From the NCBI GenBank assembly GCA_946891915.1, contig CAMPNN010000002.1, positions 1 to 64,000 of the forward strand: a stretch of 64,000 nucleotides of DNA, written 5' to 3'. Below, piece after piece: positions 8,686 to 18,539 of the stretch. Numbering within the stretch: the stretch's first letter is position 1; every line of letters begins with the position of its first letter. Under the pieces are notes generated by a model that was given only the letters and a program-made list of their open reading frames with translations, had not been told where the DNA came from and did not search any database. The translations under genes and the position numbers were made by a program. The DNA is from an uncultured Bifidobacteriaceae bacterium. GTDB lineage: Bacteria; Actinomycetota; Actinomycetes; Actinomycetales; Bifidobacteriaceae.

Positions 8686-10242
8686 TTACAAATGCTCGCG
8701 CAATCCAGCCAAACGCGCCAAAGTCACGTCTTTGCCTACGATTTCCATGGACTCAAACAGTGGAGGCGAAACGCGGCGGCCAGAAAGAGCCACGCGCACA
8801 GGACCAAACGCCAAGCGCGGCTTGTAACCAGCTTCTTCAACAAGCTTCTTATTAAGCAAATCATGCAAAGCATCAGTATGCCAATCAGACTCATCAACAC
8901 CCTGCAAAGCAGCGAGCGCAGCATCAAGAACCTCACCCGCAGATTCCTTCAACTGCTTACGAGCGTCATCATCCGGCTCAATGTAGCCAGCATCGCTAAG
9001 AAGGCTACCAACCATTCCAGCAACCTCACCAAGCAAACGCACGCGAGTCTGCACGAGTGGAGCTGCAGCGCTAAGCACCTCACGCTCATGATCAGTCAGC
9101 GCATCCCAATTATCCGCGCTAACTACGCCATCCTTATGCAAATAAGGCACAGAACGGTTCAAGAAATCTTGAGGATCAAGCATGCGAATATGCTCAGCGT
9201 TAATCGAAATTGCTTTATCCAAGTCAAAGTGTGCAGGGTTTGCCTTAACGTCGCGCACATCGAACTTTTCAACCATCTCATCCATAGTGAACACGTCACG
9301 ATCCGGCGCAATCGACCATCCAAGCAAAGCCAAGTAGTTCAGCAAGCCCTCTGGAATAAAGCCGTTATCCCTATGCAAGAACAAATTGGACTCAGGATCT
9401 CGCTTGGAAAGCTTCTTCTTACCTTCGCCCATAACGTAAGGCATGTGGCCGTAAAGCGGAGTTTCCTTAGCAATGCCCATTTCCATAAGGTAACGGTAAA
9501 GCACAATCTGGCGAGGCGTGGAGCTAAGAATATCCTCACCGCGCAAAACCACGTTCACGTCCATTAAAGCATCGTCAACAGGGTTCGTAAGCGTGTAAAG
9601 CGGATCACCATTCGGTCGCACAATCACATAATCAGGAACAGAACCCGCCTTAAACGTAATCTCGCCACGAATTAAATCGCTAAAAGTAATGTCTTCATTT
9701 GGCATCTTCAAACGAAGCGCAGGCTTGCGGCCTTCGTCTCGGAAGGCTTGCTTCTGCTCTTCAGTAAGATTGCAATCGTAACCGTCATAACCAAATTCAG
9801 CTGGTCGGCCAGCAGCAATATTACGCTCCTTAATTTCTTCAGGAGTAGAGAAGGATTCGTAAGCGTATCCTGCTTCAAAAAGCTTTTGCGCAACGTCTTT
9901 GTAAATTTCCATGCGCTGGGACTGGCGGTATGGGCCGCTATCTCCGCCAACATCAATGCCCTCATCCCAATCAATATTGAGCCAACGAAGAGCCTCAATA
10001 ATCTGCTGGTAGCTTTCCTCACTATCGCGCTCATTGTCGGTATCTTCAATACGGAACAGCAATTTGCCGTGAGTATGGCGAGCTTCAGCCCAGTTAAACA
10101 GCGCGGTACGAACCATACCTACGTGAGGTGTGCCGGTTGGCGAAGGGCAAAAACGCACGCGAACATTCTTTGGAAGTTCAGGCTTCGTGGATTTTGTTGC
10201 ATTATTAGCAACTTCTTGAGTTTCCTCTGTATCAGTCATAGG
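8686..10242 (-). CDS. gltX: Glutamyl-tRNA synthetase
   Basis: Class I aminoacyl-tRNA synthetase charging tRNA-Glu (possibly also mischarging tRNA-Gln, as in many bacteria without GlnRS). The HIGH-type motif is in [12 protein letters not shown] and the KMSKS-type motif is KKLSKRD. The C-terminal anticodon-binding domain is present. The start is uncertain: ATG at 10242 (518 residues) has GGA at a usable distance; ATG at 10251 and TTG at 10284 are in frame, the last overlapping the upstream gene by eight bases. I prefer 10242. The gene is the last of a minus-strand run and ends at a strong terminator. Confidence 0.95.
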   Translation of the reverse strand, partial: PMTDTEETQEVANNATKSTKPELPKNVRVRFCPSPTGTPHVGMVRTALFNWAEARHTHGKLLFRIEDTDNERDSEESYQQIIEALRWLNIDWDEGIDVGGDSGPYRQSQRMEIYKDVAQKLFEAGYAYESFSTPEEIKERNIAAGRPAEFGYDGYDCNLTEEQKQAFRDEGRKPALRLKMPNEDITFSDLIRGEITFKAGSVPDYVIVRPNGDPLYTLTNPVDDALMDVNVVLRGEDILSSTPRQIVLYRYLMEMGIAKETPLYGHMPYVMGEGKKKLSKRDPESNLFLHRDNGFIPEGLLNYLALLGWSIAPDRDVFTMDEMVEKFDVRDVKANPAHFDLDKAISINAEHIRMLDPQDFLNRSVPYLHKDGVVSADNWDALTDHEREVLSAAAPLVQTRVRLLGEVAGMVGSLLSDAGYIEPDDDARKQLKESAGEVLDAALAALQGVDESDWHTDALHDLLNKKLVEEAGYKPRLAFGPVRVALSGRRVSPPLFESMEIVGKDVTLARLAGLREHL

Positions 10243-10276
10243 TTCCATTGTGCCGCGCGTTACGGACGGATTGCGT

Positions 10277-11341
10277 TCAGTCAAGAGCTTGCGTAGATTC
10301 CTTATTTCCCTCTACATGCGCAAATTTTGCGGCCAGCGCTTCGCGAGATTTGCGATCGTCTTCTTCCTTCGCAAGCTTTTTTGCAACTTCCGGATCCCAC
10401 AGCACGTCTTCACGATGCTTTTGCCACTCCGTAGCTAACAAAGGAGACACAAAATTAATTAACGCGCTAATACTATTTTCGCTACTTTCGCTACTTTCGT
10501 TACTTTCGCTGCAATCCACTTGCGAATTGCGCACGCAATCAACAAGCTCGCGCCACTGAGTATCTTTAAACATCATGCGAGGCACTCCAGCGCACTCGCA
10601 TACTTCGTTAATATAAAGGAAAATTGGTAAAGTTTCTTGAATATCGCTAGTTTTTGCAATCAATTTGCTAAGAATGCACAAAACCAGAATAATTTTTTTC
10701 GACACTTTAGATTCTTCGTATTCAGAAGATTGCTTTTTTGCGTATTCTACAGAGTTTTGCAAATCTTCAGCAACCCAATTTCCTTGCACTCCCAGCGTAT
10801 CTGCAGCGCTATTAATTGCATCAGCATCAACAGATGCGTGCGAGGCAAGTTTATTAAAAATAGTTTCTATATTATTGACGTTATTATTTGCGTCATTATT
10901 TGCGTCATTATTTGCGTCATTATTTGCGTCATTATTTGCGTCGTCATTTGCGTCGTTCTCTAAATTTTCTGCTTCCGCTTCATCGTAATTAGGCTCGTAG
11001 CACGAATCCATTGCGTCATAAGCGTCCGCAGCAGCAAGCAAAGCATCGACTATTTCTTGCGGCCTGCCCGGGATTTCGTCCGCACCTTCGTACACAAATT
11101 CAGCATCCGGCACAGTAACGTCAAGATTTGTGAGCATTCGCGCTATCGCTCGCATTGAGCGCACTTCCAGATTTTCCGCGTATTTTGCGTCGTTATCAAG
11201 GTGACGCGCTTCTGTTAATGGCCACAGCGCGGTTAAACTTTCGGCAGATTGAGCTGCGTTATTTAGATTTTTTATGGTTTCAATTTCCACGTTTTCTATT
11301 CCCACGTTTTCTATTCCCATTGTTTTATCAGAAGCTACCAT
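10277..11341 (-). CDS. Hypothetical acidic protein with Asn/Asp/Ala repeat
   Basis: 354 residues, not recognised. No signal peptide or membrane segment. The N-terminus contains a short duplication ([10 protein letters not shown]), then a folded-looking region with [30 protein letters not shown], an Asn-Asp-Ala-Asn run near the middle (12-bp DNA repeat), and a helical C-terminal half ending in charged residues. AAGGAG stands seven bases before the ATG at 11341. The stop overlaps the longest possible gltX frame, so translation of gltX may be coupled. Transcribed with gltX and probably with the phosphatase gene upstream. Confidence 0.8.
   Translation of the reverse strand: MVASDKTMGIENVGIENVEIETIKNLNNAAQSAESLTALWPLTEARHLDNDAKYAENLEVRSMRAIARMLTNLDVTVPDAEFVYEGADEIPGRPQEIVDALLAAADAYDAMDSCYEPNYDEAEAENLENDANDDANNDANNDANNDANNDANNNVNNIETIFNKLASHASVDADAINSAADTLGVQGNWVAEDLQNSVEYAKKQSSEYEESKVSKKIILVLCILSKLIAKTSDIQETLPIFLYINEVCECAGVPRMMFKDTQWRELVDCVRNSQVDCSESNESSESSENSISALINFVSPLLATEWQKHREDVLWDPEVAKKLAKEEDDRKSREALAAKFAHVEGNKESTQALD
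10871..10954 (-). repeat. 12-bp in-frame tandem repeat
   Basis: Five exact copies of ATTATTTGCGTC (10883-10942) with degenerate copies on both sides encode the Asn-Asp-Ala-Asn run of the hypothetical protein. The exactness at DNA level suggests recent slippage. Confidence 0.9.
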
Positions 11342-11385
11342 CGAACGCTCCTTTACATTCGTAGCTTACTTAAGATTCCTTTATA

Positions 11386-12078
11386 TTACTTAACGTTTTC
11401 TGCAGGATCTACATACGTAATAGAAAGTACGCGCAAAGTCTCGCAATCGTAAGTAATAGAAGTAATTGAAGCCAATGCCGTGTGACGAAGAAGCATATTG
11501 TGCTCAGCATGGCCGGTTTCAAGCAAATGCCTGTAGGACCAAATCGGCGACTCATGCGTTACCGCTACAATTTGCTCACCAGGATGCTTACGAACCTGCT
11601 CGCGCGCAAAATCACCAACGCGAGTAGCAATACTGCGGTAGCTTTCTCCCCAACTTGGCTTCCACAAATTTGCCACAAGCTTCCAATTATTGTTTTTCCA
11701 CAACGCACCTTCACCGTAGCCAATGCGTTTTCCGCGGAAATTATTTCCAGCTTCAATCAAGCGCTTATCTAAAATAATGTCGCTTTCTTGAGATTGCGCA
11801 GCATCCTCGCCACAGTGCGCTTTTACATAGTAAGAATCAGGAACAGCACGCAAAGCATCCTCGATTTCGCGCGCTGTTTCGCGAGTGCGATCAAGAGGAG
11901 ACGAGTAGATTGCGCTAATCCCACGCATTTGCGGCACAGTTGCAATATACTTCGCAGTAGCTCTTGCCATTCGCACGCCTCGCGCAGAAAGATGAAATCC
12001 CGGCAGACGCTCGTACAGCACATGATTCGGATTATCAACTTCTCCGTGACGCACAAAATGAATTGTTGTAGCCGGCAT
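11386..12078 (-). CDS. Histidine phosphatase superfamily protein
   Basis: 230-residue cytoplasmic enzyme of the phosphoglycerate-mutase-like superfamily. The catalytic RHG motif is FVRHGEVDNP (residues 8-17), followed by YSSPLDRTRETA with its conserved Arg, and the second catalytic histidine is in VTHESPI. Such proteins in Actinobacteria are generally phosphatases of small phosphorylated metabolites; the substrate cannot be told from sequence. The ATG at 12078 is preceded by a modest AGGAGT-type site. It lies upstream of the hypothetical protein and gltX on the same strand. Confidence 0.92.
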   Translation of the reverse strand: MPATTIHFVRHGEVDNPNHVLYERLPGFHLSARGVRMARATAKYIATVPQMRGISAIYSSPLDRTRETAREIEDALRAVPDSYYVKAHCGEDAAQSQESDIILDKRLIEAGNNFRGKRIGYGEGALWKNNNWKLVANLWKPSWGESYRSIATRVGDFAREQVRKHPGEQIVAVTHESPIWSYRHLLETGHAEHNMLLRHTALASITSITYDCETLRVLSITYVDPAENVK

Positions 12079-12141
12079 TACTAACTCCTACTTTTACTTC
12101 CAAATTAATTACAAATCTAATTGTGAATTTACTTTGCGAAT

Positions 12142-12651
12142 TTACTGCCAACCTTTTGGCGTATGATTTAGCGACCACTCACCCAACTTGTGAGCAAAAG
12201 TATTGTCTTTAGCGGCATCATAATCAGGTTTTTGCGATTTCGTGTCGTCTAAAAGCCACTTTCTAATAACAAAATTCCACACAGCAACAACTACTGTTGC
12301 AATAAGCTTGCCAATATTTGTGCGAAGCATGTAAATCGCAGTACCACGCAAAGTTTGCGCCATTCCAAGCGTACTAGCCCAAATAATCGCATCGTTAATA
12401 AGCAAGCCAATAACCGCAGAAATAACGAAAATCAGCAATTCCATCCAACGAGCCATATCTTCGCGATGCTTAAACACGTACTTCATGCTGGCAATGTAGT
12501 TAAAAATAAGCGAAATAATAAACGAAATAGTGCCAGCAACCACGTTATTTAAGTGCACAAGAAGCAACAAATTCAGCAGCGCAACGTCAATAATCAACGC
12601 AATAATGCCAACAATACCGAATTTCACAACCTGTTCAATAAGCTTTTTCAT
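12142..12651 (-). CDS. GtrA family membrane protein
   Basis: Small four-helix membrane protein; GtrA-type proteins assist transfer of lipid-linked sugars across the membrane in polysaccharide or teichoic acid decoration. Features: FGIVGIIALIIDVALLNLLL in the first helix, FIISLIFNYIASMKYVF with the family's N-Y/F-x-x-x-K-x-V-F pattern, and FVIRKWLL near the end of the last helix. I use the ATG at 12651 (169 residues) because GGA lies before it; ATG 12660 and TTG 12681 are in frame. A cytoplasmic tail of about 40 residues follows the last helix. No glycosyltransferase is adjacent. Confidence 0.88.
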   Translation of the reverse strand: MKKLIEQVVKFGIVGIIALIIDVALLNLLLLVHLNNVVAGTISFIISLIFNYIASMKYVFKHREDMARWMELLIFVISAVIGLLINDAIIWASTLGMAQTLRGTAIYMLRTNIGKLIATVVVAVWNFVIRKWLLDDTKSQKPDYDAAKDNTFAHKLGEWSLNHTPKGWQ

Positions 12652-12748
12652 ATATTCCATTAAACACGCGACGGCTAACAATTAACATATAATTGTGAAG
12701 TAATATTGTGGAGTAATAAAACTTACTAAATTTAGCAAAGGAGCGATT

Positions 12749-13096
12749 ATGCCAGTTATTCACACTCATGTTTCTGTAAGCACAACACCTGCCCAGCGCG
12801 ACGCATTAAAAGCTGCTTACGGCAAGGCAATTAGCGCAGTTCCAGGCAAGAGCGAGCATTGGCTTATGTGCCCGTTCGAGGACAATATGCCGATTTATTT
12901 TGCAGGAGATAATTCCAAGCCTGCAGCTTACGTTGAAGTGAACGTGTTTGGTTCCAGCGTACCTGGGTCCGCTTGGGAAAAGTTGACTGAGCAGATTATG
13001 ACAGCTTTGGAGCGCGAGCTTGGCATACCTCAAGACCGCACTTATATTCGTTACACCGCAACCACCGACTGGGGTTGGAACGGCGGCAACTTCTAA
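12749..13096 (+). CDS. Tautomerase/MIF superfamily protein
   Basis: 115 residues with an N-terminal proline after the initiator Met (MPVIHTHVS), the catalytic base of the tautomerase superfamily, and the pattern typical of phenylpyruvate tautomerase/MIF homologues (WLMCPFEDN, AYVEVNVFG, YIRYTATTDWGWNGGNF). Natural substrate unknown. AAAGGAG stands seven bases before the ATG. The gene is monocistronic, divergent from the GtrA gene and ends at a hairpin-terminator region. Confidence 0.9.
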   Translation: MPVIHTHVSVSTTPAQRDALKAAYGKAISAVPGKSEHWLMCPFEDNMPIYFAGDNSKPAAYVEVNVFGSSVPGSAWEKLTEQIMTALERELGIPQDRTYIRYTATTDWGWNGGNF

Positions 13097-13126
13097 TCGC
13101 AACTCGCACGTCGCAAGTCTCCTCTC

Positions 13127-13145
13127 TGGGGACAATTTGTCCCCA
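13127..13145. other. Perfect 19-bp palindrome
   Basis: TGGGGACAATTTGTCCCCA is perfectly self-complementary around a central T. It lies in the short spacer after the tautomerase gene and before a terminator. It may be an operator, a small terminator stem, or a copy of a dispersed repeat. Confidence 0.7.
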
Positions 13146-13203
13146 TGTAGGCATCTAACTGCTAGTCGCGAATCGCATAAAATCACCATCAAATAACTTA
13201 AAG

Positions 13204-13244
13204 AAAAAGCCTACAGCACGTGAAAACGTACCGTAGGCTTTTGG
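13204..13244. terminator. Bidirectional terminator between convergent genes
   Basis: AAAAGCCTAC ... GTAGGCTTTT, with an inner ACGT/ACGT stem and GAAA loop, has A/T runs on both sides and separates the tautomerase (+) from the BRO-type gene (-). Confidence 0.9.
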
Positions 13245-13258
13245 TTTAATCACCTAAG

Positions 13259-14101
13259 TCATTCAGTATCTTTAGCAACATCTTCAATAAGTTTCCCAAA
13301 GTCAATTGCATTTTTTGATGTGACAACAGGCTTACCCGTTTCATTTTCGATTTCTTTTCTGGCATTTCCAGCAATGCTTCCACCGCGTTTAGCAACTTGC
13401 TTATTTTCAGCTAAACCCTGTGGATTATTGGTTTTAGTAAGTTCAGTAGTTGTTGCCTCAGCAAGCATATTCAGAACAATTTCAAGAGTGGTCATATTGT
13501 CTCTAAGATTTTCTTTCTTAAGACCCTTAAAATCTTTATACGCTCTAGTCGTCATCCCCGACCAAGCTTTAGACACTTCGTCCGTTAAAATTGCATACTC
13601 TTTCCCAGCTTTCACACCATGATCCTGCCAAGCATCAGTCAATTCTTTTCTTACTTGAATTGACTGAAGCCTTTGATTAATCCACTCTCGCGAATAACCT
13701 TTTTTCAAATACGTTGCTAAAGCCCTATCAATAGCTTGCTCAGGGTCTATTACTTCATCAATTCTCTCTTTACCAACTGTTGCTAACCACATTTTGAATG
13801 GTTCAGCTTTGGGAGATGGTATTGATTGAATAATGCGCAAAATTCCTTGCATATCAGCAGCGTCTGTATCATATTTTTTCCCGTCAGACGATGTAAGCTT
13901 CAGTTGTCGACAAAATGTCGACAACTCACTTTTTTCTTCCTCACTCATGCGCTTTTTTACACGATACCAATAGTCTCTTGGATTCTTGCTATCTGTCAAA
14001 ACGGCAACCACATCCACTACTGAAAAATACCATTCTTCTTTTTCGTTATTCCAAACGGAGCGGACTTGTTTACCTTCAAATAATTTAATTTCATTATCCA
14101 T
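13259..14101 (-). CDS. BRO-N domain protein (DinD / phage antirepressor-like)
   Basis: 280 residues. The N-terminal 110 residues are a BRO-type domain (IRSVWNNEKEEWYFSVVDVVAVLTDSKNPRDYW.. pattern, here beginning IKLFEGKQVRSVW), found in phage antirepressors and in chromosomal DinD-like proteins. The middle is helical and Lys/Glu-rich; the C-terminus contains KRGGSIAGNARKEIE, also seen in chromosomal members. A good AGGGGAT site precedes the ATG. No phage genes lie nearby, so this is an isolated chromosomal copy, perhaps a prophage or mobile-element leftover that has been retained. Function in the cell is unknown; DNA-damage inducibility of DinD is known only for E. coli. Confidence 0.85.
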   Translation of the reverse strand: MDNEIKLFEGKQVRSVWNNEKEEWYFSVVDVVAVLTDSKNPRDYWYRVKKRMSEEEKSELSTFCRQLKLTSSDGKKYDTDAADMQGILRIIQSIPSPKAEPFKMWLATVGKERIDEVIDPEQAIDRALATYLKKGYSREWINQRLQSIQVRKELTDAWQDHGVKAGKEYAILTDEVSKAWSGMTTRAYKDFKGLKKENLRDNMTTLEIVLNMLAEATTTELTKTNNPQGLAENKQVAKRGGSIAGNARKEIENETGKPVVTSKNAIDFGKLIEDVAKDTE

Positions 14102-14151
14102 ATTGATCCCCTTCAGATACTGTTATCCCCTCTTTAACTATCAATTTTATA

Positions 14152-14175
14152 ATATTGTTTGATTACTAACAATAT
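14152..14175. other. Inverted repeat upstream of the BRO-type gene
   Basis: ATATTGTT and AACAATAT are separated by eight bases, within 75 bases of the BRO-type start codon and 60 bases of the LacI stop. It could be the operator of the BRO-type gene or a weak terminator of the sugar operon. Confidence 0.45.
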
Positions 14176-14234
14176 GAATTAACAATTGAAACGACTACAA
14201 CTTCTAGACAAAACCGCAAAATATATTAAGCAAA

Positions 14235-15299
14235 TTACTTCTTAGTAGGAGCTGCCCCAACCGATTCACGCACAATGAGGGCAGTTCCTAGTTTTTTATG
14301 CGAAACAGGCAAAGATTCTTCATCAAAACGTATTTGATCAATCAAACTTTCTGCAGCCAAACGTCCTTTCGAAGTAATTGGCTGATGAACCGTAGTCAAT
14401 CTAGGCGTGCAAATTGTAGACAAAGGCAAATCGTCATAACCCGTAATGGAAAGATCTTCAGGAACGCGTAATCCTTGCTGTTGAGCTGCTCCAAGCACAC
14501 CCAACGCAATAATGTCACTAAACGACACAATCGCAGTAGGCCTATATTCGAGACTAGTGTCATTCCACATTTTGTTGAAAACATCAGCCCCACCCTGATA
14601 CGTGCAAGGCGTTTCTATAACGGTAATTTCTTTATCTTCAGGTGACAAGTTATGCTTTTTAAGCGCACGCACAACACTTGCCATGCGCCTACCAACTATT
14701 CCTTGCCATCCCGGATAATCAGTATGCGATTTCGTCTCAATTGCTGCAATACCAATATTCCTATGACCTAAATCAATAAGTCGATCTACTAAATCTTCAA
14801 AATCATGCTCATCGTCGACTTCTACAGTTGGAACGTTAATAGGTTGAGCAGGATCAACAATCACTACAGGAACATGCTTATTCAAGATTTCAACAACTTC
14901 TGCACGCTCAGCTTCCAAACCGCAAATTATAAAACCACTTACCGCAGCAGTAGGAATAGCTTTTAACATTGAACCTCTCAGCGGAGGAACAAGCATTAAA
15001 GTGTAACCTTCTGACTGGCAAACCTGCCCAATTCCTTGAATCAAGAGTGAATAATAAGGATTTTGCAAAATCGTATCAATACCTTGCGGAAGCAACAAGC
15101 CCAACGCATTCGAAGAATTCGTGCGCAATGCTCTAGCTGTTGCACTTCGCACATATCCCATTTCTTCAGCAGTTTGCATAATATGTTCGACCGTCGCCTC
15201 AGATAGTTTTGACGGATCATTATATGCAAAAGATACTGCAGACTTGGAAACATTAGCTTTCTTTGCAACATCCTTAATAGTCACTCTACGAACATTCAT
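14235..15299 (-). CDS. LacI family transcriptional regulator
   Basis: 354-residue repressor. The N-terminal helix-turn-helix and hinge are typical (VTIKDVAKKANVSKSAVSFAYN, then MGYVRSATARALRT), followed by the periplasmic-binding-protein-like sugar-sensing domain (LGLLLPQG, TAIVSFSDIIALGVL, ITGYDDLPLS, TTVHQP). It is the last gene of the maltodextrin operon; its ATG overlaps the stop of the GH13 gene (ATGA), so it is translationally coupled. Most likely it regulates this operon in response to maltose or a maltodextrin, giving autoregulation because it is in the same transcript. Confidence 0.95.
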   Translation of the reverse strand: MNVRRVTIKDVAKKANVSKSAVSFAYNDPSKLSEATVEHIMQTAEEMGYVRSATARALRTNSSNALGLLLPQGIDTILQNPYYSLLIQGIGQVCQSEGYTLMLVPPLRGSMLKAIPTAAVSGFIICGLEAERAEVVEILNKHVPVVIVDPAQPINVPTVEVDDEHDFEDLVDRLIDLGHRNIGIAAIETKSHTDYPGWQGIVGRRMASVVRALKKHNLSPEDKEITVIETPCTYQGGADVFNKMWNDTSLEYRPTAIVSFSDIIALGVLGAAQQQGLRVPEDLSITGYDDLPLSTICTPRLTTVHQPITSKGRLAAESLIDQIRFDEESLPVSHKKLGTALIVRESVGAAPTKK

Positions 15300-16690
15300 A
15301 GCTTCCCTACTGCTTCACCTTCATACAATATAATGGATTTTTCTCCCATACGGTATTGATTACCTATTATACTTGGCACACCAAATAGCGCACGATCCAT
15401 ACGCACTGGCAAATCATCACAATTGATGTAAGCTCCAGATCCTCGATGCACTAAACATAAGCATGCACGCCCTGAAGGCAAAGTACGCGTAATACACACA
15501 GTATGTTTTCCCAAAGCAGCTACATGCTGCCTGCCATATTGTAGAGCAGCATTTTCTCTACGTAGACGCATTAATTTGCAAACTGTTTTACGAATAGATA
15601 AATTCCAAGCATTCTCATTCCAAATCATAGGAGCGCGGCAACCTGGATCATTTTCTCCCTCCATACCATTTTCGTCGCCGTAATACACCATAGGAGCACC
15701 ATCAGCAGCAAATAGCAGCGCGTAAGCTAAATTCTCAGCGTCTTCAGCAGGTGTATCCCAAGCATATTCATGAGACTTTGTGCGCGTAAGCAAGCGCTCA
15801 GTATCATGACTCCCAAGCAAATTCAACATACAAGAGCGATGTTCTTCTGGAATATCGTTATACAAAGCATTCATGCCATCTGCAAAATCATAAGCATCCA
15901 AAGTTTCATCAGCGCAAAAACCTAGGACTAAATCACGAACAGTATAATTCATGGTTCCATCCATAAGTTCAGGCGTAAGCCATTGAGAAGGGTTACGCCA
16001 TTCTTCAGCTACTAAGTATTTATCATCTCCAAAAGATTTCACTATATTATGGAAACCTTTCCAAAATGTTTTATTGACGAAATATGGAACGTCTAAACGC
16101 CAACCATCAATACCACGATTCAACCAATATTTAGCAACGTTATAGTGATGTCTACGAACTTCTGGATTATATACATTCCATTTTGGCAAATAGTAGCAAC
16201 CGGAACATGTTTTATAATTCGGTTCAGGATGAGACACTACAGGAAATCCCTCCACCGAAAACCAATTAACATATTGTGATTGTTCACCGTTGCGAACAAC
16301 ATCTTGGAAAGCCCAATGACCTATTCCACAATGATTAAATACGCCATCTAAAACTACGCGAATCTGCAATTCATGAGCACGTTTAATAAACTCATCAAAA
16401 TCTGCGTCATTGCCAAGTCGAGAATCAATTTTGAAGTAATCAGTAGCGTCATAGCGATGATTCGTATCTGCTTGGAAAATTGGGGTAAGATACAGAGCAT
16501 TGATACCCATATCCGCAAGATATGAAAGATGCTTACTAATACCTTGCAAATCACCACCGAAAAAATTATCTCTAGTTGGAGATTTATCCCATGATTCTAC
16601 AGGATTAGGATTAATAGAAGCATTTGCATTTGCGAAGCGCTCCGGAAAAATTTGATAAAATACGCTTGATTTTACCCATTCAGGTTGCAT
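15296..16690 (-). CDS. GH13 alpha-glucosidase/neopullulanase-type enzyme
   Basis: Cytoplasmic alpha-amylase-family enzyme of 464 residues, without signal peptide. The four GH13 regions are present: VVLDGVFNHCG (region I), GWRLDVPYF with the nucleophile Asp (II), VAEEW with the acid/base Glu (III) and LGSHDTERL (IV). The order and the short length resemble the neopullulanase/cyclomaltodextrinase group (GH13_20) without its usual N-terminal carbohydrate-binding domain. AGGAAC precedes the ATG. It lies between the permease genes and the LacI gene, and probably cleaves imported maltodextrins to glucose and maltose. The exact product pattern cannot be read from the sequence. Confidence 0.92.
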   Translation of the reverse strand: MQPEWVKSSVFYQIFPERFANANASINPNPVESWDKSPTRDNFFGGDLQGISKHLSYLADMGINALYLTPIFQADTNHRYDATDYFKIDSRLGNDADFDEFIKRAHELQIRVVLDGVFNHCGIGHWAFQDVVRNGEQSQYVNWFSVEGFPVVSHPEPNYKTCSGCYYLPKWNVYNPEVRRHHYNVAKYWLNRGIDGWRLDVPYFVNKTFWKGFHNIVKSFGDDKYLVAEEWRNPSQWLTPELMDGTMNYTVRDLVLGFCADETLDAYDFADGMNALYNDIPEEHRSCMLNLLGSHDTERLLTRTKSHEYAWDTPAEDAENLAYALLFAADGAPMVYYGDENGMEGENDPGCRAPMIWNENAWNLSIRKTVCKLMRLRRENAALQYGRQHVAALGKHTVCITRTLPSGRACLCLVHRGSGAYINCDDLPVRMDRALFGVPSIIGNQYRMGEKSIILYEGEAVGKL

Positions 16691-16745
16691 GACTTGTTCC
16701 TAACAAATAATTAATTTTACAAATTACGAAAGTTTTATAACTTCT

Positions 16746-17588
16746 TCAATCTTTAAGACCAGTAGAAGCTATTCCTCGTTCAAGAGCTTTTTGGAAGAAG
16801 AAGAAAATAATAATTGATGGTAACGTTGACGTCAAAGTTCCAGCCATTAAATAATTCCATGACGTACCATAACGCCCAACAAAACCACTTAATCCGATTT
16901 GTATAGTACGCATTTCTTCAGCATTTGTAACCAACAGAGGCCACAGGAAATCATTCCACGCAAATAGGAACGAGAACACACCAAGAGTTGCAAGAGCTGG
17001 CTTAGAAAGCGGCAGAATAACTTTAATAAAAATACCAAGACTTGAACATCCATCAATTCGTGCAGCTTCATCAAGTTCACGCGGGATAGTGCTAAAATGC
17101 TGGCGCAGCAAAATAATGCCGAATACATCAGCCAAACGAGGAACTGTTAAAGCTGACATAGTATCAATCCAACGCAGCTGAGCAATAATACCGTACATAG
17201 GTATAACAGTTACGAAGGCTGGAACCATGAACGCAGAAAGAAGAAGCACGAATAATATTTTCTTTCCAGGAAACTCTAATCGCGCAAAAGCAAAAGCTGC
17301 CATAGCGTCAAACGCAAGGTGACCAACTACAATGATTGCCGACATAATCAAGCTATTAACATAATAATTTGCAAACGGAGCACTTTGCCAAGCATGCAAA
17401 TAATTTTCCCAATGCCACGATGTTGGAATCACTGACTGAACGGCATACGTCTCAGCTTTTGTTTGCAACGACGTTGTAAACATCCACATAAATGGAATAA
17501 GTACTGAGGCTGCACCAACAATTAGTACAATATGTCGAGCAAGATGCAACGAACGCAATCTCGTAAAGACCTTACTTATTTTCTGCAT
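16746..17588 (-). CDS. Carbohydrate ABC transporter permease (MalG type)
   Basis: 280-residue inner-membrane permease with six predicted helices. The EAA loop that contacts the ATPase reads ELDEAARIDGCSSLGIFIKVILPLSKPAL, the CUT1 consensus. The C-terminus ends in QKALERGIASTGLKD, also typical of MalG-type proteins. The start overlaps the end of the upstream permease gene by 17 bases, with AAGG upstream. No ATPase gene is in the operon, so a shared MsiK-type ATPase encoded elsewhere is expected, as in other Actinobacteria. Confidence 0.96.
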   Translation of the reverse strand: MQKISKVFTRLRSLHLARHIVLIVGAASVLIPFMWMFTTSLQTKAETYAVQSVIPTSWHWENYLHAWQSAPFANYYVNSLIMSAIIVVGHLAFDAMAAFAFARLEFPGKKILFVLLLSAFMVPAFVTVIPMYGIIAQLRWIDTMSALTVPRLADVFGIILLRQHFSTIPRELDEAARIDGCSSLGIFIKVILPLSKPALATLGVFSFLFAWNDFLWPLLVTNAEEMRTIQIGLSGFVGRYGTSWNYLMAGTLTSTLPSIIIFFFFQKALERGIASTGLKD

Positions 17589-18537
17589 TACTTACCTTCC
17601 ATTGCACAAGAGTTACGATAAGAACTAACACCAGCGATGCTATCGCGATTGCTGTGCCATAACCGAAATTGCCTAACCTAAATGCTTGACGATACATAAA
17701 CATTCCTAGTACGTCAGTGCCCCCTCGAGGACCGCCTTCAGTAAACACATAAATTAAATCAAATGATTGGAAACTGCTAATCAGCGCTTGCACAACCACG
17801 AAGAATGTCATTGGTCTTAACAGAGGAACTGTAATATAACGCAGCTGTTGCCAGCTCGTAGCACCATCAAGACTTGCAGCTTCATAAGTCGACTTAGAAA
17901 GAGATTGCAAAGCAGTCAAATATAGAATGATATTAAAACCTAAGTTCTTCCAAACTGTAAGAAATATAGTAGCAAATAATGCTAGCCACTTATTGTGGAG
18001 CCAATCGGGTCCTGCAATATCGAAGGATGAGAGTACAGAATTTACAAGACCCGATGGATCCAACATATATTTCCATACAATTGCTACAGCCACCGAGGAG
18101 GTAACGACAGGAAGGAAATATATGGTGCGATACAATCCGCGAGCGCGAATTGGCGCATCTAGTAATACCGCAAAAATCAATCCTGAAACAACCGATAACA
18201 CAGCTACGCCAAACGCATATATAACAGTCACAGTTAGACTATTCCAAAATTCTGGATCTTGAGATAGTTTTACATAATTCTTCAATCCAATAAAATCTGG
18301 ATTTGCAGAAAAACCGTTCCAATTCGTTAAGCTCGTGTAAGCTGCAGAAATAATTGGATAAAAAGTGAAGATGACGAGAATCACTAATCCAGGAAGTAAT
18401 AATCCCCATGCTGTGAGAATTTGCTCCCATTTTCCTACAGTTTTATGATCATTTCGCATCAGCTTGCTACTGCCAACTTTTACGTTGTCAATAGTAGCTG
18501 GCTGCTTATTTTTTAGCTGTGCTATCGGGTTACGCAT
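17572..18537 (-). CDS. Carbohydrate ABC transporter permease (MalF type)
   Basis: 321-residue membrane permease, partner of the MalG-type protein. Six helices after a polar 35-residue N-terminus. The EAA loop is TYEAASLDGATSWQQLRYITVPLLRPM; the region LIYVFTEGGPRGGTDVLGMFMYRQAF is the usual CUT1 segment. The start lies two bases after the stop of the binding-protein gene, with AAGGTAAG upstream, so the two are tightly coupled. Confidence 0.96.
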   Translation of the reverse strand: MRNPIAQLKNKQPATIDNVKVGSSKLMRNDHKTVGKWEQILTAWGLLLPGLVILVIFTFYPIISAAYTSLTNWNGFSANPDFIGLKNYVKLSQDPEFWNSLTVTVIYAFGVAVLSVVSGLIFAVLLDAPIRARGLYRTIYFLPVVTSSVAVAIVWKYMLDPSGLVNSVLSSFDIAGPDWLHNKWLALFATIFLTVWKNLGFNIILYLTALQSLSKSTYEAASLDGATSWQQLRYITVPLLRPMTFFVVVQALISSFQSFDLIYVFTEGGPRGGTDVLGMFMYRQAFRLGNFGYGTAIAIASLVLVLIVTLVQWKVSNAENK

Positions 18538-18539
18538 GA

